Below are positions 35,762-44,309 of a stretch of DNA of 64,000 bases, piece after piece. Positions within the stretch are counted from its first letter, which is position 1. The number at the start of each line of letters is the position of its first letter. The notes under the pieces were generated by a model that saw nothing but the letters and a program-made list of their open reading frames with translations, was not told where the DNA came from and did not search any database. Source of the DNA: Fibrobacter sp. (GTDB taxonomy: Bacteria > Fibrobacterota > Fibrobacteria > Fibrobacterales > Fibrobacteraceae); contig JAKSIG010000006.1 in assembly GCA_024398955.1 (NCBI GenBank), forward strand, positions 38,254-102,253, given 5' to 3'. The position numbers were made by a program, and so were the translations under genes.

Positions 35762-36835
35762 CTAATCGAAATTCAGACTGCGACGATAGGGGGTAAAGCC
35801 TGCGTTTTGAATAAAGTCTTCTGCAGCCTCAATAGAAGTCAGACCGTGGTTGGTCAGCACGTTTTCTTCGATGACGATGCTGTTAATGTCGTCGGCGCCG
35901 GCATGCAATCCGAGTTCACCAAGAGAGAGTCCCATCCCCAACAGGGAAACTTCTATGTGGGGAATGTTATCCAGATAGAGGCGTGATAGAGCAAGAAGTT
36001 TCAGGTATTCATCACCGCGAACATGACGGATGGGGAACTTGTCGGTCTGGGGTTGAAAAGTCCAGACGACGAAACTGTTGAATCCGGCGACATTTGCGGC
36101 TACGGCCAGGTCCTGAGTCTTTCTAACGTATTCCAGATGCTCGATGATTTCTTCGGGGGTCTCGATGCTGCCGAACACAATGTTGGCGCTACCGGGAAGT
36201 CCCTTCCTGTGGCATGCGGCCAGCACGTCGCACCATTCCTGTGCCTGCAACTTTTTAGGCGAAAGCATTTGACGCATGCGGTCGCTTAAAATTTCGGCTC
36301 CTGCGCCGGGAACGGAACTGAGTCCAGCTTCCTTAAGGATGTCCAGCAGTCGGTCTAAATCCATATTGTAGAATTCTGCCATGCGCTTTAGTTCTACGGG
36401 AGAGAACCCGCGGACTCGAACTCCCATTTCCTTGGTGAGCATCTTGAGGACGCTTGTGTAGTATTCCAGCGGGATTTCCTTGTTGACGCCACCCTGCAAA
36501 AAGATATGGTCGGCGCCTCTGGCTTTTGCTTCGATGGTTTTCTGGCGAATTTCATCTAAAGAAAGAACGTATGCCTCGGGGCTTTTATAAGGCCTGCAGA
36601 AACTACAAAAACTGCAGGTCACTTCACACACGTTCGTATAGTTTACAATACGGAAGGCTGTGTATCCTACGCGATTTCCGGGGAGGCGACTTTGGCGCAC
36701 AAGATTTGCGGCTTCCACCACATCGGTCCATGAAGCCTTTGTAAGAAGTTCAATGCCCTCGGCTGCAGTGAGACGGTAGTTGGTGTCGCCAGGATTCTCG
36801 GCACCTAGAATTGCTTTTTGCAGGATTTCGTTCAT
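35762..36835 (-). CDS. mqnC: Radical SAM dehypoxanthine futalosine cyclase
   Basis: Radical SAM enzyme of the futalosine route to menaquinone; it forms cyclic dehypoxanthine futalosine. The CxxxCxxC motif is 'CEVTCSFC', followed by 'IFLQGGVN', 'GFSPVELKRM', 'SVPGAGAEIL', 'SFVVWTFQP' and 'IEENVLTNHG', all at positions expected for MqnC rather than MqnE. The start at 36835 (MNEILQKAIL, 357 residues) is preferred; the longer frame adds 25 residues unlike the family. No other mqn gene is in the window. TATTTTG followed by five bases precedes the ATG, and there is no clear ribosome-binding site. Confidence 0.88.
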   Translation of the reverse strand: MNEILQKAILGAENPGDTNYRLTAAEGIELLTKASWTDVVEAANLVRQSRLPGNRVGYTAFRIVNYTNVCEVTCSFCSFCRPYKSPEAYVLSLDEIRQKTIEAKARGADHIFLQGGVNKEIPLEYYTSVLKMLTKEMGVRVRGFSPVELKRMAEFYNMDLDRLLDILKEAGLSSVPGAGAEILSDRMRQMLSPKKLQAQEWCDVLAACHRKGLPGSANIVFGSIETPEEIIEHLEYVRKTQDLAVAANVAGFNSFVVWTFQPQTDKFPIRHVRGDEYLKLLALSRLYLDNIPHIEVSLLGMGLSLGELGLHAGADDINSIVIEENVLTNHGLTSIEAAEDFIQNAGFTPYRRSLNFD

Positions 36836-36929
36836 GCCTACAAAATAGCAAAGTGTACGCGAATTGGGTGTGGACTTATTGTCCATAAAATCAATCTCGT
36901 TCCATGTCAAAAAACGTTTTCGCGGAGGT

Positions 36930-36937
36930 ATCTTTAG
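36930..36937 (+). promoter_or_regulatory. TAnnTTTA promoter-like box before esterase gene
   Basis: TATCTTTA lies 30 nt before the start codon of the frameshifted esterase, with AAGGA between. It fits the recurrent TAnnTTT(A/G) motif. Confidence 0.3.
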
Positions 36938-36967
36938 ATTGTGGTAAAGTAAATAAGGAATTTTTCG

Positions 36968-38426
36968 ATGAAAAATATGGGAGTACTTGCGTTTGGTTTG
37001 GCTGCAGTTCTTTCAGCATCTGCTGCACATGCTTTTGTCTTGACAGGATCCGTTTATGATGAAAAGGATAAGGCCGTAAAGAATGCGACGATTAGCCTTG
37101 AAGGAACGGATCTTGTAACCCATAGTGATGGGGTTGGCTCCTTTACACTTCGTGATGTGCCGATGGGCATAGGGAATGCGGCTAAAGTTAAGTTTACTCC
37201 CGGTTTTGTCAACGTAAACCAAGGTGTCCTCTCGTACTCACAGGCTTCTTCAGACCCTGTTCAGATTCAGGTTTTTGATGCCATGGGCAATCGTGTTTTG
37301 AACAAGGAACTTATGGGATCCGGATCCGTAGATCTGCGTAGCCTTTGTTAAGGCTGAAGGCACGTACTTTGCTCGTGTAAAGGTCGGTTCCGCACAACAG
37401 AACTTGAGATTTACGACTAATGGGGATTACGGCGTTTCCTATGGCTCCAACTATGAGGTTCCCCCAGCAAAGATTTTAAGGAAGGAAGGCTACGTCGATG
37501 GAACCTTGCTTGTGTACGCTGAAGGATTTGATACTCTAAAAGTGGATCTTGAAAATCTTGATACCAATGTGACTCTTGTCCTGAAAAAGCCTGTTGGTGT
37601 CGAAGAAACTTTTGAATTCGGCTGGGCCAAGGGCAATGCTCCCGTTCCTACCCGCGGTTGCGGCAAGACCTGGAACCGCGTGAAGTCTGGTAGCTATGAT
37701 TTCCAGTGGAGCAAGGGTAAGCGAACCATCCGAATCGACATTCCCGACAACTATGACAACAACAAGCCTTACCGCCTTGTGTTCGGTATGCACTGCATGG
37801 GTGGCTGGGCAGGTGGCGTTCAGCAGGAAGGCTACTATGGCATGAAGCCTCTGGATACGGAAAAGACCACCATCTTTGTGGCTCCCGAAGGAAACGGCAA
37901 TCAGGCTCCCTGGGCCCAGGATGACTACATTCTCTTCGATGAACTTTTGGCTGATCTCCAGAGCAATCTCTGCATTGACTCTTCCCGCGTGTTCTCCGCC
38001 GGCTTCAGCTATGGCTCTATGTTCACCAACGGCCTTTCCCGCGACCATCAGCATGTGCTTCGTGGTGTAGCAGCTTACGAAACGGCTGAAATCAACATCT
38101 ATGTTCCGCCTCATTCCGGCAAGTCCATCGCCTGGATGGGTGTGCTTGGCCTGCAGGACGACCTGTGCCGTCCGGACCTTGGTCGTGCAGCCCGTAACAC
38201 AGCCCTTAAGCACAATGGCCCTAACTTTACGGATGCCAGCGGCGAACAGGCCGAAGAATACAAGGGTTCCGGTCCTCATCTCTGCTATGACTACAAGACT
38301 GTGGATGAACGCTTCCCGGTAAAGTGGTGTACTCAGAACGGTGGCCATATCTGGGATCACAAGGATCCTGGCCAGACAAAGTCCTGGGTACCTCAGGTAA
38401 CATGGGATTTCTTCACCCAGTTCTAA
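36968..38426 (+). pseudogene. Frameshifted CE1-type esterase with carboxypeptidase-like and sorting-like domains
   Basis: Two reading frames make one protein. 36968-37351 encodes a signal peptide, a carboxypeptidase-regulatory-like fold ('LTGSVYDEKDKAVKNATISLEG') and the first half of a T9SS-tail-like domain ('IQVFDAMGNRVLNKEL'). One base too many near 37343-37346 (CTTTGTT) then leads to a TAA. The second frame continues it exactly ('VKAEGTYFARVKVG') into an esterase ending at 38426. The esterase has 'GMHCMGGWAGG' (oxyanion region), nucleophile motif GFSYG and 'NGGHIWD' with the histidine, like feruloyl or acetylxylan esterases. It is either a real mutation or a sequence error. If intact, it would be a secreted enzyme that removes ester groups from plant xylan. 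Confidence 0.8.
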
Positions 38427-38482
38427 TATGACCGCTTTGCTCTAAACGCGGGCTTAGAACCTGCGGCTGAGCAAAGCTCTCG

Positions 38483-38515
38483 CCACCACGACTTGTTAAT
38501 ACAAGTCGCTTGTGG
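38483..38515 (+). other. Long hairpin without T-run downstream of esterase
   Basis: Core stem CGACTTGT / ACAAGTCG with TAAT loop (38489-38508), extended by CCAC / GTGG. It lies in the 208-nt gap between the esterase remnant and the ModF-like gene. It has no U-run and its role is unknown; it may be a dispersed element. Confidence 0.5.
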
Positions 38516-38563
38516 CTCACGAAGTTCATTAGCGTGATTCGACTGGAAAATTTCTCTCGATGT

Positions 38564-38597
38564 AAAACTCCTGGCGGAATCGCTGGGAGTTTTTTTC
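38564..38597 (+). terminator. Rho-independent terminator
   Basis: A 13-bp stem (AAAACTCCTGGCG / CGCTGGGAGTTTT, two G-U pairs) with GAAT loop and a run of T. It separates the esterase remnant from the ModF-like gene. Confidence 0.85.
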
Positions 38598-38621
38598 GTG
38601 GTGGGCAAATTGAAATTTTTC

Positions 38622-38629
38622 TACATTTG
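38622..38629 (+). promoter_or_regulatory. TAnnTTTG box 5 nt before ModF-like start
   Basis: TACATTTG is followed by CGCCC and then ATG, with no ribosome-binding site. A transcript driven by this box would be leaderless. Confidence 0.4.
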
Positions 38630-38634
38630 CGCCC

Positions 38635-40047
38635 ATGGAATTTAAACGTTTTGAGGCTTTGATCGAGAAGTTCCCGCAGGTGCAGATTTTCAGTACCGAA
38701 GGCGAGGATCTTGACCGAGTCATTACTCATTTCTTAAATCAGCAGAAGAATGTTTCTACCATGTCTGAGGCCATGCAGCGAAAGATCCAGCAGGCCTTGG
38801 CTCCGTTCTTCCAGCAGCGCTTTATTAGCCTTGGGGATTCCGAGGCTCCGCTGGTTCGAAATCTGCTTTTGAACAAGAAGTTCTTTCTGCAGACAGATCG
38901 CTATATCGATGATATGGCCTGGCCTGAAACGGATCCCGCAAAACTGGACGAAGCCCTAAGAATTGCAGATCTTGCTGAAGGCATTCTAGACAGAAAGCTT
39001 CTTAGCCTTTCTAACGGGGAATTGCGTCGAGTTCTTTTGGCCCGCATGTGGATGGAAAATCCGGAATGGGTCTATTTTAACGACCTGTTTGGCGGTCTAG
39101 ATCCAGAATACCGTGCTCATTTGGCAGGATGTGTGGCAGAACTTGCCCGCACCCGCGGAACAGATTTGAGGATTGCCGTTCGCCTGGCCCGCGAAGACGA
39201 ACTGCTGCCAGAAATTCCTGCTTTTGTTTATGCGGACAAGACTTTTACCCAGTACGAAGGCAAGTTGCCTGAAGTCGCCTCCCAGCCCAAGTTCACCAAG
39301 AAGGAACTGAAGGATTATGAAGTGGTGGACCTGAAGGCCGGTAAATCCTACATTGCGGCTGAATTCAAGTCTGAATCTGATGGCGAAGAGCTTTTCTCAT
39401 TGAAGAACATCAATGTCCGCTTTGGGGAAACTGACGTTATCAAGAACTTGAACTGGACCGTACGTAAGGGCGAGCATTGGGCGGTCATGGGCGAAAACGG
39501 AGCCGGCAAGAGTACCCTCATGGGGATGCTTACTGCAGACCACCCGCAGATTTACAACAACGACATATCTCTTTTGGGTGAACGTCCGGGTCATGGTCTC
39601 AACATCTGGGATCACAAGGCCAAACTGGGCTTTTTCTCTCCGGAACTGGCCCTGCAGTACCGCGAAGACCTGAGTATTCTCGATGTCCTTCTTACTGGCT
39701 TTACTCCGAATCTCTGCAAGGCCGAGAATCCCACCTGGGAAGAAAAGGCCAAGGCCCGAGAATGGTTGAAGTATTTGGGTTTTGAGGATGTGAACCAGAA
39801 TGTTCGCTCTTTGTCTCCTATCGATAAGCGACTGGTGTTAATGGCGCGTGCTGCTATTCGCCCGCCAAAGGTTCTTCTGCTGGATGAACCTTCACAAGGA
39901 TTGAAGGGTGAATATCGCGAAAAGATATTCCATCTTCTTCAGTTGCTTTCTACAGAAACGACAATCATCTTGGTCAGCCATTACGAAGAGGAATGGCCTC
40001 CTTGCATGACGCACCTGTTGCGAATGCCGAAATTCTCACTTAATTAG
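38635..40047 (+). CDS. ModF-like tandem ABC ATPase with one consensus ATP site
   Basis: Soluble 470-residue protein with two ABC nucleotide-binding halves and no membrane domain, like ModF/PhrA. Half one (1-230) has no Walker A and a Walker B without its glutamate (ND150-L151), but keeps the signature LSNGE (125-129). Half two has a full Walker A (GENGAGKST, 286-294) and Walker B (LLLDEP, D417-E418), but its signature is changed to LSPID (393-397). The two halves thus complement each other and can form one complete composite site. Function is unknown; relatives are regulatory or repair-linked ATPases. The terminator just upstream excludes a missing N-terminal exon on the same transcript. Confidence 0.85.
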   Translation: MEFKRFEALIEKFPQVQIFSTEGEDLDRVITHFLNQQKNVSTMSEAMQRKIQQALAPFFQQRFISLGDSEAPLVRNLLLNKKFFLQTDRYIDDMAWPETDPAKLDEALRIADLAEGILDRKLLSLSNGELRRVLLARMWMENPEWVYFNDLFGGLDPEYRAHLAGCVAELARTRGTDLRIAVRLAREDELLPEIPAFVYADKTFTQYEGKLPEVASQPKFTKKELKDYEVVDLKAGKSYIAAEFKSESDGEELFSLKNINVRFGETDVIKNLNWTVRKGEHWAVMGENGAGKSTLMGMLTADHPQIYNNDISLLGERPGHGLNIWDHKAKLGFFSPELALQYREDLSILDVLLTGFTPNLCKAENPTWEEKAKAREWLKYLGFEDVNQNVRSLSPIDKRLVLMARAAIRPPKVLLLDEPSQGLKGEYREKIFHLLQLLSTETTIILVSHYEEEWPPCMTHLLRMPKFSLN

Positions 40048-40113
40048 GTCCCAGGTTCGAGGCACGAGGCTTTCTTCGACATCCTAAAAAGGTGCGAAGC
40101 ACGATTAAGTATA

Positions 40114-40148
40114 ATTGTTCATTGTTAACTATTAATTGTTAATTAGTT
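40114..40148. repeat. AT-rich heptamer tract before mrp
   Basis: Five 7-bp units (ATTGTTC, ATTGTTA, ACTATTA, ATTGTTA, ATTAGTT) run in register and end 2 nt before the mrp start codon. They leave no ribosome-binding site. The preceding 65 bases carry GGTTCGAGGCACGAGG-like sequence of unknown role. Confidence 0.55.
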
Positions 40149-40150
40149 TT

Positions 40151-41278
40151 ATGATTCTTGACGAAAAAAACATCTTAAAGGCGCTTTGCGCCGTGCAGGA
40201 TCCGGACCTTCACAAGAACATTGTGGAACTGGACTTTGTGCAGAACCTAAAGATTGAGGGAACAAAGGTTTCCTTCGATCTTCGACTGACTACTCCCACA
40301 TGCCCCATCCGTGATCAGTTCAAGGACCAGTGCATTGCTATTGTCAAGAGTCTAGGTGCAACTGAAGTGAATGTGACATTTACCGCCAAGGAAGGCGGCT
40401 CTGCAACGGGTAATTCTGCAGCCAAGGCTCCCCAGGATTCCCATATTGGTGAAGTGGCTCATGTCGTTGCCGTTGCCAGCGGTAAGGGTGGCGTAGGCAA
40501 GTCTACGGTGACTGCAAATTTGGCTATGGCATTGAGCCTGTCTGGGGCACGTGTGGGCATTCTGGATGCAGATATTTATGGCCCCAGCATGGGCCTCATG
40601 TTCGGTATCGACAAGGCTCCCGAGGTTTTTGAAGACAATACCATTGCTCCTGTCGAAGCCAAGGGTGGCGTGAGCATTGTGTCTATGTGCATGTTTGCCG
40701 ATTCTGACAAGGCTACCATCTGGCGCGGCCCCATGGTAAGTCAGATGATTCAGCACTTTATCCACCATGTTCGCTGGGGCAAGCTTGACTACCTGCTGGT
40801 GGACTTTCCTCCAGGAACGGGCGACATTCAGCTGACATTGACCCAGAACTGCCCCATGTCTGGTGCCGTTGTTGTGACCACGCCCCAGGAAGTAGCTCTT
40901 GCTGACTGCCGCAAGGGCATTGCCATGTTTGACAATGTTGGCGTGCCTGTTATCGGTGTGGTCGAAAATATGAGTTACTTTATCTGTGACCAGTGCAACA
41001 AGCCGCACTATATTTTCCGCCAGGGTGGTGGGGAATCCATTGCCAAGAAATGGGGCGTTCCGCTTATCGGCAAGGTTCCTCTGGAACCCGCTGTAGCCGA
41101 TTGTGGTGATGCCGGCACTCCCGCTGTACTGAAGTATCCCAATTCTGAGTCTGCAAGAGTGTTCATGCAGGTGGCTGATGCCATGGTTCGCACAATCTCC
41201 GTGTTCGATCACGAGAATGCCGATACCCTCAAGAGCTATAACTACGAATTTGAACAGTTGCCGGTGGAATCGGTCTAA
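40151..41278 (+). CDS. mrp: Mrp/ApbC-family Fe-S cluster carrier ATPase
   Basis: Protein of 375 residues with an N-terminal DUF59/MIP18-like domain ('LCAVQDPDLHKNIVELDFV'). A deviant Walker A P-loop 'GKGGVGKST' follows near residue 115, then 'DADIYGPS' and 'LVDFPPGTGD', and a CxxC pair in 'CDQCNKPH' that binds the shared cluster. It delivers Fe-S clusters to target proteins in the cytoplasm. The start at 40151 is preferred because the domain begins there; no ribosome-binding site is visible. The DUF971 gene follows 9 nt later and is probably co-transcribed. Confidence 0.92.
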   Translation: MILDEKNILKALCAVQDPDLHKNIVELDFVQNLKIEGTKVSFDLRLTTPTCPIRDQFKDQCIAIVKSLGATEVNVTFTAKEGGSATGNSAAKAPQDSHIGEVAHVVAVASGKGGVGKSTVTANLAMALSLSGARVGILDADIYGPSMGLMFGIDKAPEVFEDNTIAPVEAKGGVSIVSMCMFADSDKATIWRGPMVSQMIQHFIHHVRWGKLDYLLVDFPPGTGDIQLTLTQNCPMSGAVVVTTPQEVALADCRKGIAMFDNVGVPVIGVVENMSYFICDQCNKPHYIFRQGGGESIAKKWGVPLIGKVPLEPAVADCGDAGTPAVLKYPNSESARVFMQVADAMVRTISVFDHENADTLKSYNYEFEQLPVESV

Positions 41279-41287
41279 GGAGTATTT

Positions 41288-41581
41288 ATGTTACAGCCTA
41301 AGAAATTCTTTAGAACTCCCGACGGAAAGCTTGGCGTAGAATGGAATGACGGCTCTCGTGGAGCCTGTTCTGCTCGCGACCTGCGCTGTGCCTGCCCCTG
41401 TGCCCTATGTGTAGATGAACATACCGGCATAAAGACGCTGGACGATTCCTCTGTTCCTGGCGATATTACCTTGCTGAAGGTTCAGTCTGTAGGCCGCTAT
41501 GCAGCGACGCTTGCATTTAGCGATGGACACAATTCCGGCATTTATCCCTACGATAAACTGCGCGAATTAACAGTAGGCTGA
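41288..41581 (+). CDS. DUF971 domain protein
   Basis: Protein of 97 residues, a stand-alone DUF971 (gamma-butyrobetaine hydroxylase-like N-terminal) domain. It is cysteine-rich in one stretch ('CSARDLRCACPCALCVD', five Cys) and ends with 'YAATLAFSDGHNSGIYPYDKLREL', the usual core. DUF971 is often fused to or next to Mrp proteins, and here it directly follows mrp. A role in binding or handing over Fe-S clusters is therefore likely. AAGGAG precedes the start. Confidence 0.88.
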   Translation: MLQPKKFFRTPDGKLGVEWNDGSRGACSARDLRCACPCALCVDEHTGIKTLDDSSVPGDITLLKVQSVGRYAATLAFSDGHNSGIYPYDKLRELTVG

Positions 41582-41668
41582 TTGACGGAAGTCGTGTAAA
41601 AAGCCATATTTGTTCAACTCAACGGATTGATTTACGTTGTGTAGATAAATGGATTGATAGGTGATCTT

Positions 41669-42520
41669 ATGAGTGATGCAAACGAAGCGCTATATTTCCG
41701 GGACTTGAATCGTTTCCCGACTCTTACTCCGCAGGAAGAGTCGGCTCTCTTGACGATTATCAAGACTGGGGCTACAGAAGAAATTCGCAAGTCCGCTCTA
41801 CAGCGCCTGATTCGAGGTAACCTCCGCTTTGTGGTGAGTGTCGCCCGTAAGTATCAGGGTCGCGGCCTCTCCTTGCTGGATCTTATTAACGAAGGTAATC
41901 TTGGCCTTTTCAAGGCAGCAAAGCGCTTTGACATGGACAAGGATGTTAAGTTCATTAGTTACGCTGTGTGGTGGATCCGCCAGTCAATCCAGAAAGCTTT
42001 GTTTGAACAGGTAGGCGCGGTCCGAATCCCGCCTAACAAACTTGCCCTCGTAAATCGCTTTAAACGCGCTCTGATGCAGAATGATGGTGATTATGATCGC
42101 ACCATCGCCATGGAAGAATTTTCTCCTTTCGAAAAAGATATCGTCGAAGTCATGGAAAAGATCGTGGATATTTCTCTGGACGCTCCTATCGGCGACAGTT
42201 CCACGGTGGCCAATTCCAGCGAATCTGTCAGCACCCTTATGGATGTGCTGGGTACCGATGGAAACCAGGACGAGGATATGGAGAAGGATGAACGCCGCAA
42301 GCTCATCCAGGAAACTTTGTCTAGCCTGCCTCAGCGTGAAGAAGAAATTCTGCGTATGTTCTACGGTCTTGATACTGTAGAAGATACCACCCTGAAGGAC
42401 ATCGGCGAAGATTTGAAACTCTCCCGTGAACGTGTCCGCCAGATTAAGAACAAGACGCTCCGCCGCCTCCAGAAGAGCAAGGAGCATAAGGAAAAGCTGG
42501 CTGACTTCCTGGAACTCTAA
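41669..42520 (+). CDS. Short primary-like sigma-70 factor
   Basis: Sigma factor of 283 residues lacking region 1.1. Region 1.2 is 'YFRDLNRFPTLTPQEE' and region 2 is 'DLINEGNLGLFKAAKRFD' and 'FISYAVWWIRQSI' (-10 recognition). Region 3 follows, and region 4 ends 'RERVRQIKNKTLRRL' (-35 helix-turn-helix). The size and motifs resemble the main sigma factors of Bacteroidota, which are also about 290 residues and read TAnnTTTG promoters. The start at 41669 is chosen because AGGTG lies upstream; the longer frame starts at TTG. The next gene follows after 15 nt. Confidence 0.92.
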   Translation: MSDANEALYFRDLNRFPTLTPQEESALLTIIKTGATEEIRKSALQRLIRGNLRFVVSVARKYQGRGLSLLDLINEGNLGLFKAAKRFDMDKDVKFISYAVWWIRQSIQKALFEQVGAVRIPPNKLALVNRFKRALMQNDGDYDRTIAMEEFSPFEKDIVEVMEKIVDISLDAPIGDSSTVANSSESVSTLMDVLGTDGNQDEDMEKDERRKLIQETLSSLPQREEEILRMFYGLDTVEDTTLKDIGEDLKLSRERVRQIKNKTLRRLQKSKEHKEKLADFLEL

Positions 42521-42535
42521 TAGGGAGTCGGGGTC

Positions 42536-44263
42536 ATGTCTAATTCCAATAACGCAGCCCGAAAGGCAGCCTATCTCTTTTTGACATTGTGTTGTGGCGC
42601 CCTGCTTGCATTTGCGGGCTTTCGCGCCTACGAGGTCTATGGACCGGCCAAGGTAGCTTTGCCTGCCATTCCCTTTGGAATGCCTGCGGGTTCTACAGTA
42701 CTCCGTGGCGATGCCCCTAATTGGGTGGCCACGAACGCAAAGCTGCCGGTGCAGGTGCAAACGGAACTTCGTCGAGCTTCGGAACTTTCTCGTTCAGGGG
42801 CGTATGTGTCCGCCTACGACATTTACGATGGAGTGGTTGTTCTTTATCCTGATTTGCTAGAAGCCATTTGGGGTGAAGTCAATGTGCTGTACGACATGTC
42901 TTCGCAGGGCTTGGCCCTCAACGATAACCAGCGAGACCGTCTGACCTTGTTGACGGGGAAGTTGCAGGGGCGTTTTCCTGAATCCGGAATTTCTTCGTAT
43001 CTCGAAAGCCGCTCTGTATTCGCCTCCGGAAACGAAACCGCAGCCTTGGAACTGGCTCGCGTGGCTACCGAAAAATCCCCGACGCTTCTTCAGGCAAGAC
43101 TTTGGTTTGGAGAATTGCTTCAGAGGAATTCTCGAAACATTCAGGCGACTACAGAATTTAAGACTACCATTAGTCTTTCTAATGGAGATTCTCCTAGGGC
43201 TTATGAACTGCTGGCTGGGCTATACCATGACGCGGGAATGCTGGACAGCTGCTCTGCCCTTGTGGAATATGCTCTTTCGCAGTTTCCGGTTAACGCAAGG
43301 CTGCTCCTGCTCCAGGGTTACCTGAAGGAATATCAGGGTAACTTTGATGCCGCCGAAAAAATTTACCAGCGCATTCTTGCCTTTCAGCCGGAATATGTAG
43401 AAGCCCGCACCGCAGCGGCTACCCTGGGTGAAAAGTCTCCTCCGGGACCAGGCGCCGGCGTTGCTCTTTCTCCGCAGGATCGTGCCCAGACCGCATGCGA
43501 TATCCTTGAACCGCTGGTAGAAAAGTACCCCGAAAACCTTCCCCTGCGAGAAGCCTTGGGTCGAGCCTACTTGAAGGGTCGCCAGTTCGATCAGGCTAGA
43601 TTGCAGTTCCAGGAAATTCAGAAGGCTGATCCTGAGTATCCCGAAATCAAGCAGCGCATTCAGGAAGCCAGCGTGGTGACTCCCGCAGCCTCTGCTAAGA
43701 AGGATGTTCTTGCCGACGACTTGAACCGCGCCATTGACAGCCTTCGCGGTAAGGGTTCTCCGGCGACGACTCACGACTTTTCTACCATGTTGGGCCATTA
43801 CCTTGTTCGTTACGGCGCAACTCCCAAAGAATTCTTTAAGAAGTATTCCATTTCGAATTTCCGTCCGATAGCCAATAACGTTTGGCAGGAATCTTTCTAC
43901 GAACCTCCCTATATGCATACCTACACGGTTGTGTTCGACTCCCTGAATCATTTCCGTCAGGTTCATGTTGTTGTGTTCGATTCGTCTTCTAACTCTAACC
44001 ATCTGGGAATTGCTCCCGAAGTGTTTACCCGCTTGCTAAAGCAGAATTCCCGCATTTCAGGCATTGGCAATAGTACCGGTGAAACGGACTGCGGTGATGG
44101 CCTTGTGCTGGATGCCGCTGTCTGGGAGACTCAGGATAATTTTGAAATGCTGGCCCGTGTGGTGGGCAAGTCCGCCGAAGTCCGCATGGTTCGCTTTGAC
44201 AAGTCGGCCCTTCCTCCGGGACTAAAACTCTGCGATTACGCGACCTATTTGAATCAGTACTAA
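42536..44263 (+). CDS. Membrane-anchored TPR protein
   Basis: Protein of 575 residues with a single membrane anchor near residues 10-30. About eight tetratricopeptide-like repeats (about 80-390, e.g. 'ASELSRSGAYVSAYDIYDGVVVLYPDLLEA' in pieces and 'GRAYLKGRQFDQARLQF') are followed by a Pro/Lys linker and a C-terminal globular domain (about 420-575) of no recognised family. Most of the protein is probably periplasmic. It follows the sigma-factor gene with a 15-nt gap and an AGGGAG ribosome-binding site, so the two are likely co-transcribed. TPR modules suggest a scaffold role; no function is assigned. Confidence 0.78.
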   Translation: MSNSNNAARKAAYLFLTLCCGALLAFAGFRAYEVYGPAKVALPAIPFGMPAGSTVLRGDAPNWVATNAKLPVQVQTELRRASELSRSGAYVSAYDIYDGVVVLYPDLLEAIWGEVNVLYDMSSQGLALNDNQRDRLTLLTGKLQGRFPESGISSYLESRSVFASGNETAALELARVATEKSPTLLQARLWFGELLQRNSRNIQATTEFKTTISLSNGDSPRAYELLAGLYHDAGMLDSCSALVEYALSQFPVNARLLLLQGYLKEYQGNFDAAEKIYQRILAFQPEYVEARTAAATLGEKSPPGPGAGVALSPQDRAQTACDILEPLVEKYPENLPLREALGRAYLKGRQFDQARLQFQEIQKADPEYPEIKQRIQEASVVTPAASAKKDVLADDLNRAIDSLRGKGSPATTHDFSTMLGHYLVRYGATPKEFFKKYSISNFRPIANNVWQESFYEPPYMHTYTVVFDSLNHFRQVHVVVFDSSSNSNHLGIAPEVFTRLLKQNSRISGIGNSTGETDCGDGLVLDAAVWETQDNFEMLARVVGKSAEVRMVRFDKSALPPGLKLCDYATYLNQY

Positions 44264-44294
44264 AAACAGGGAATCCTAGGAAAAGTCAATTTTA

Positions 44295-44302
44295 TATCTT
44301 TA
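44295..44302 (+). promoter_or_regulatory. TAnnTTTA box 7 nt before TPR lipoprotein start
   Basis: TATCTTTA, then seven bases, then ATG, with no ribosome-binding site. Another leaderless candidate. Confidence 0.35.
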
Positions 44303-44309
44303 GCTTAAT

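Noticed and set aside
37330..37350. Programmed +1 frameshift like that of prfB
   Set aside because: CTTT could slip, but the stop codon is one codon further on and no Shine-Dalgarno-like stimulator precedes it. A mutation or sequencing error is simpler.
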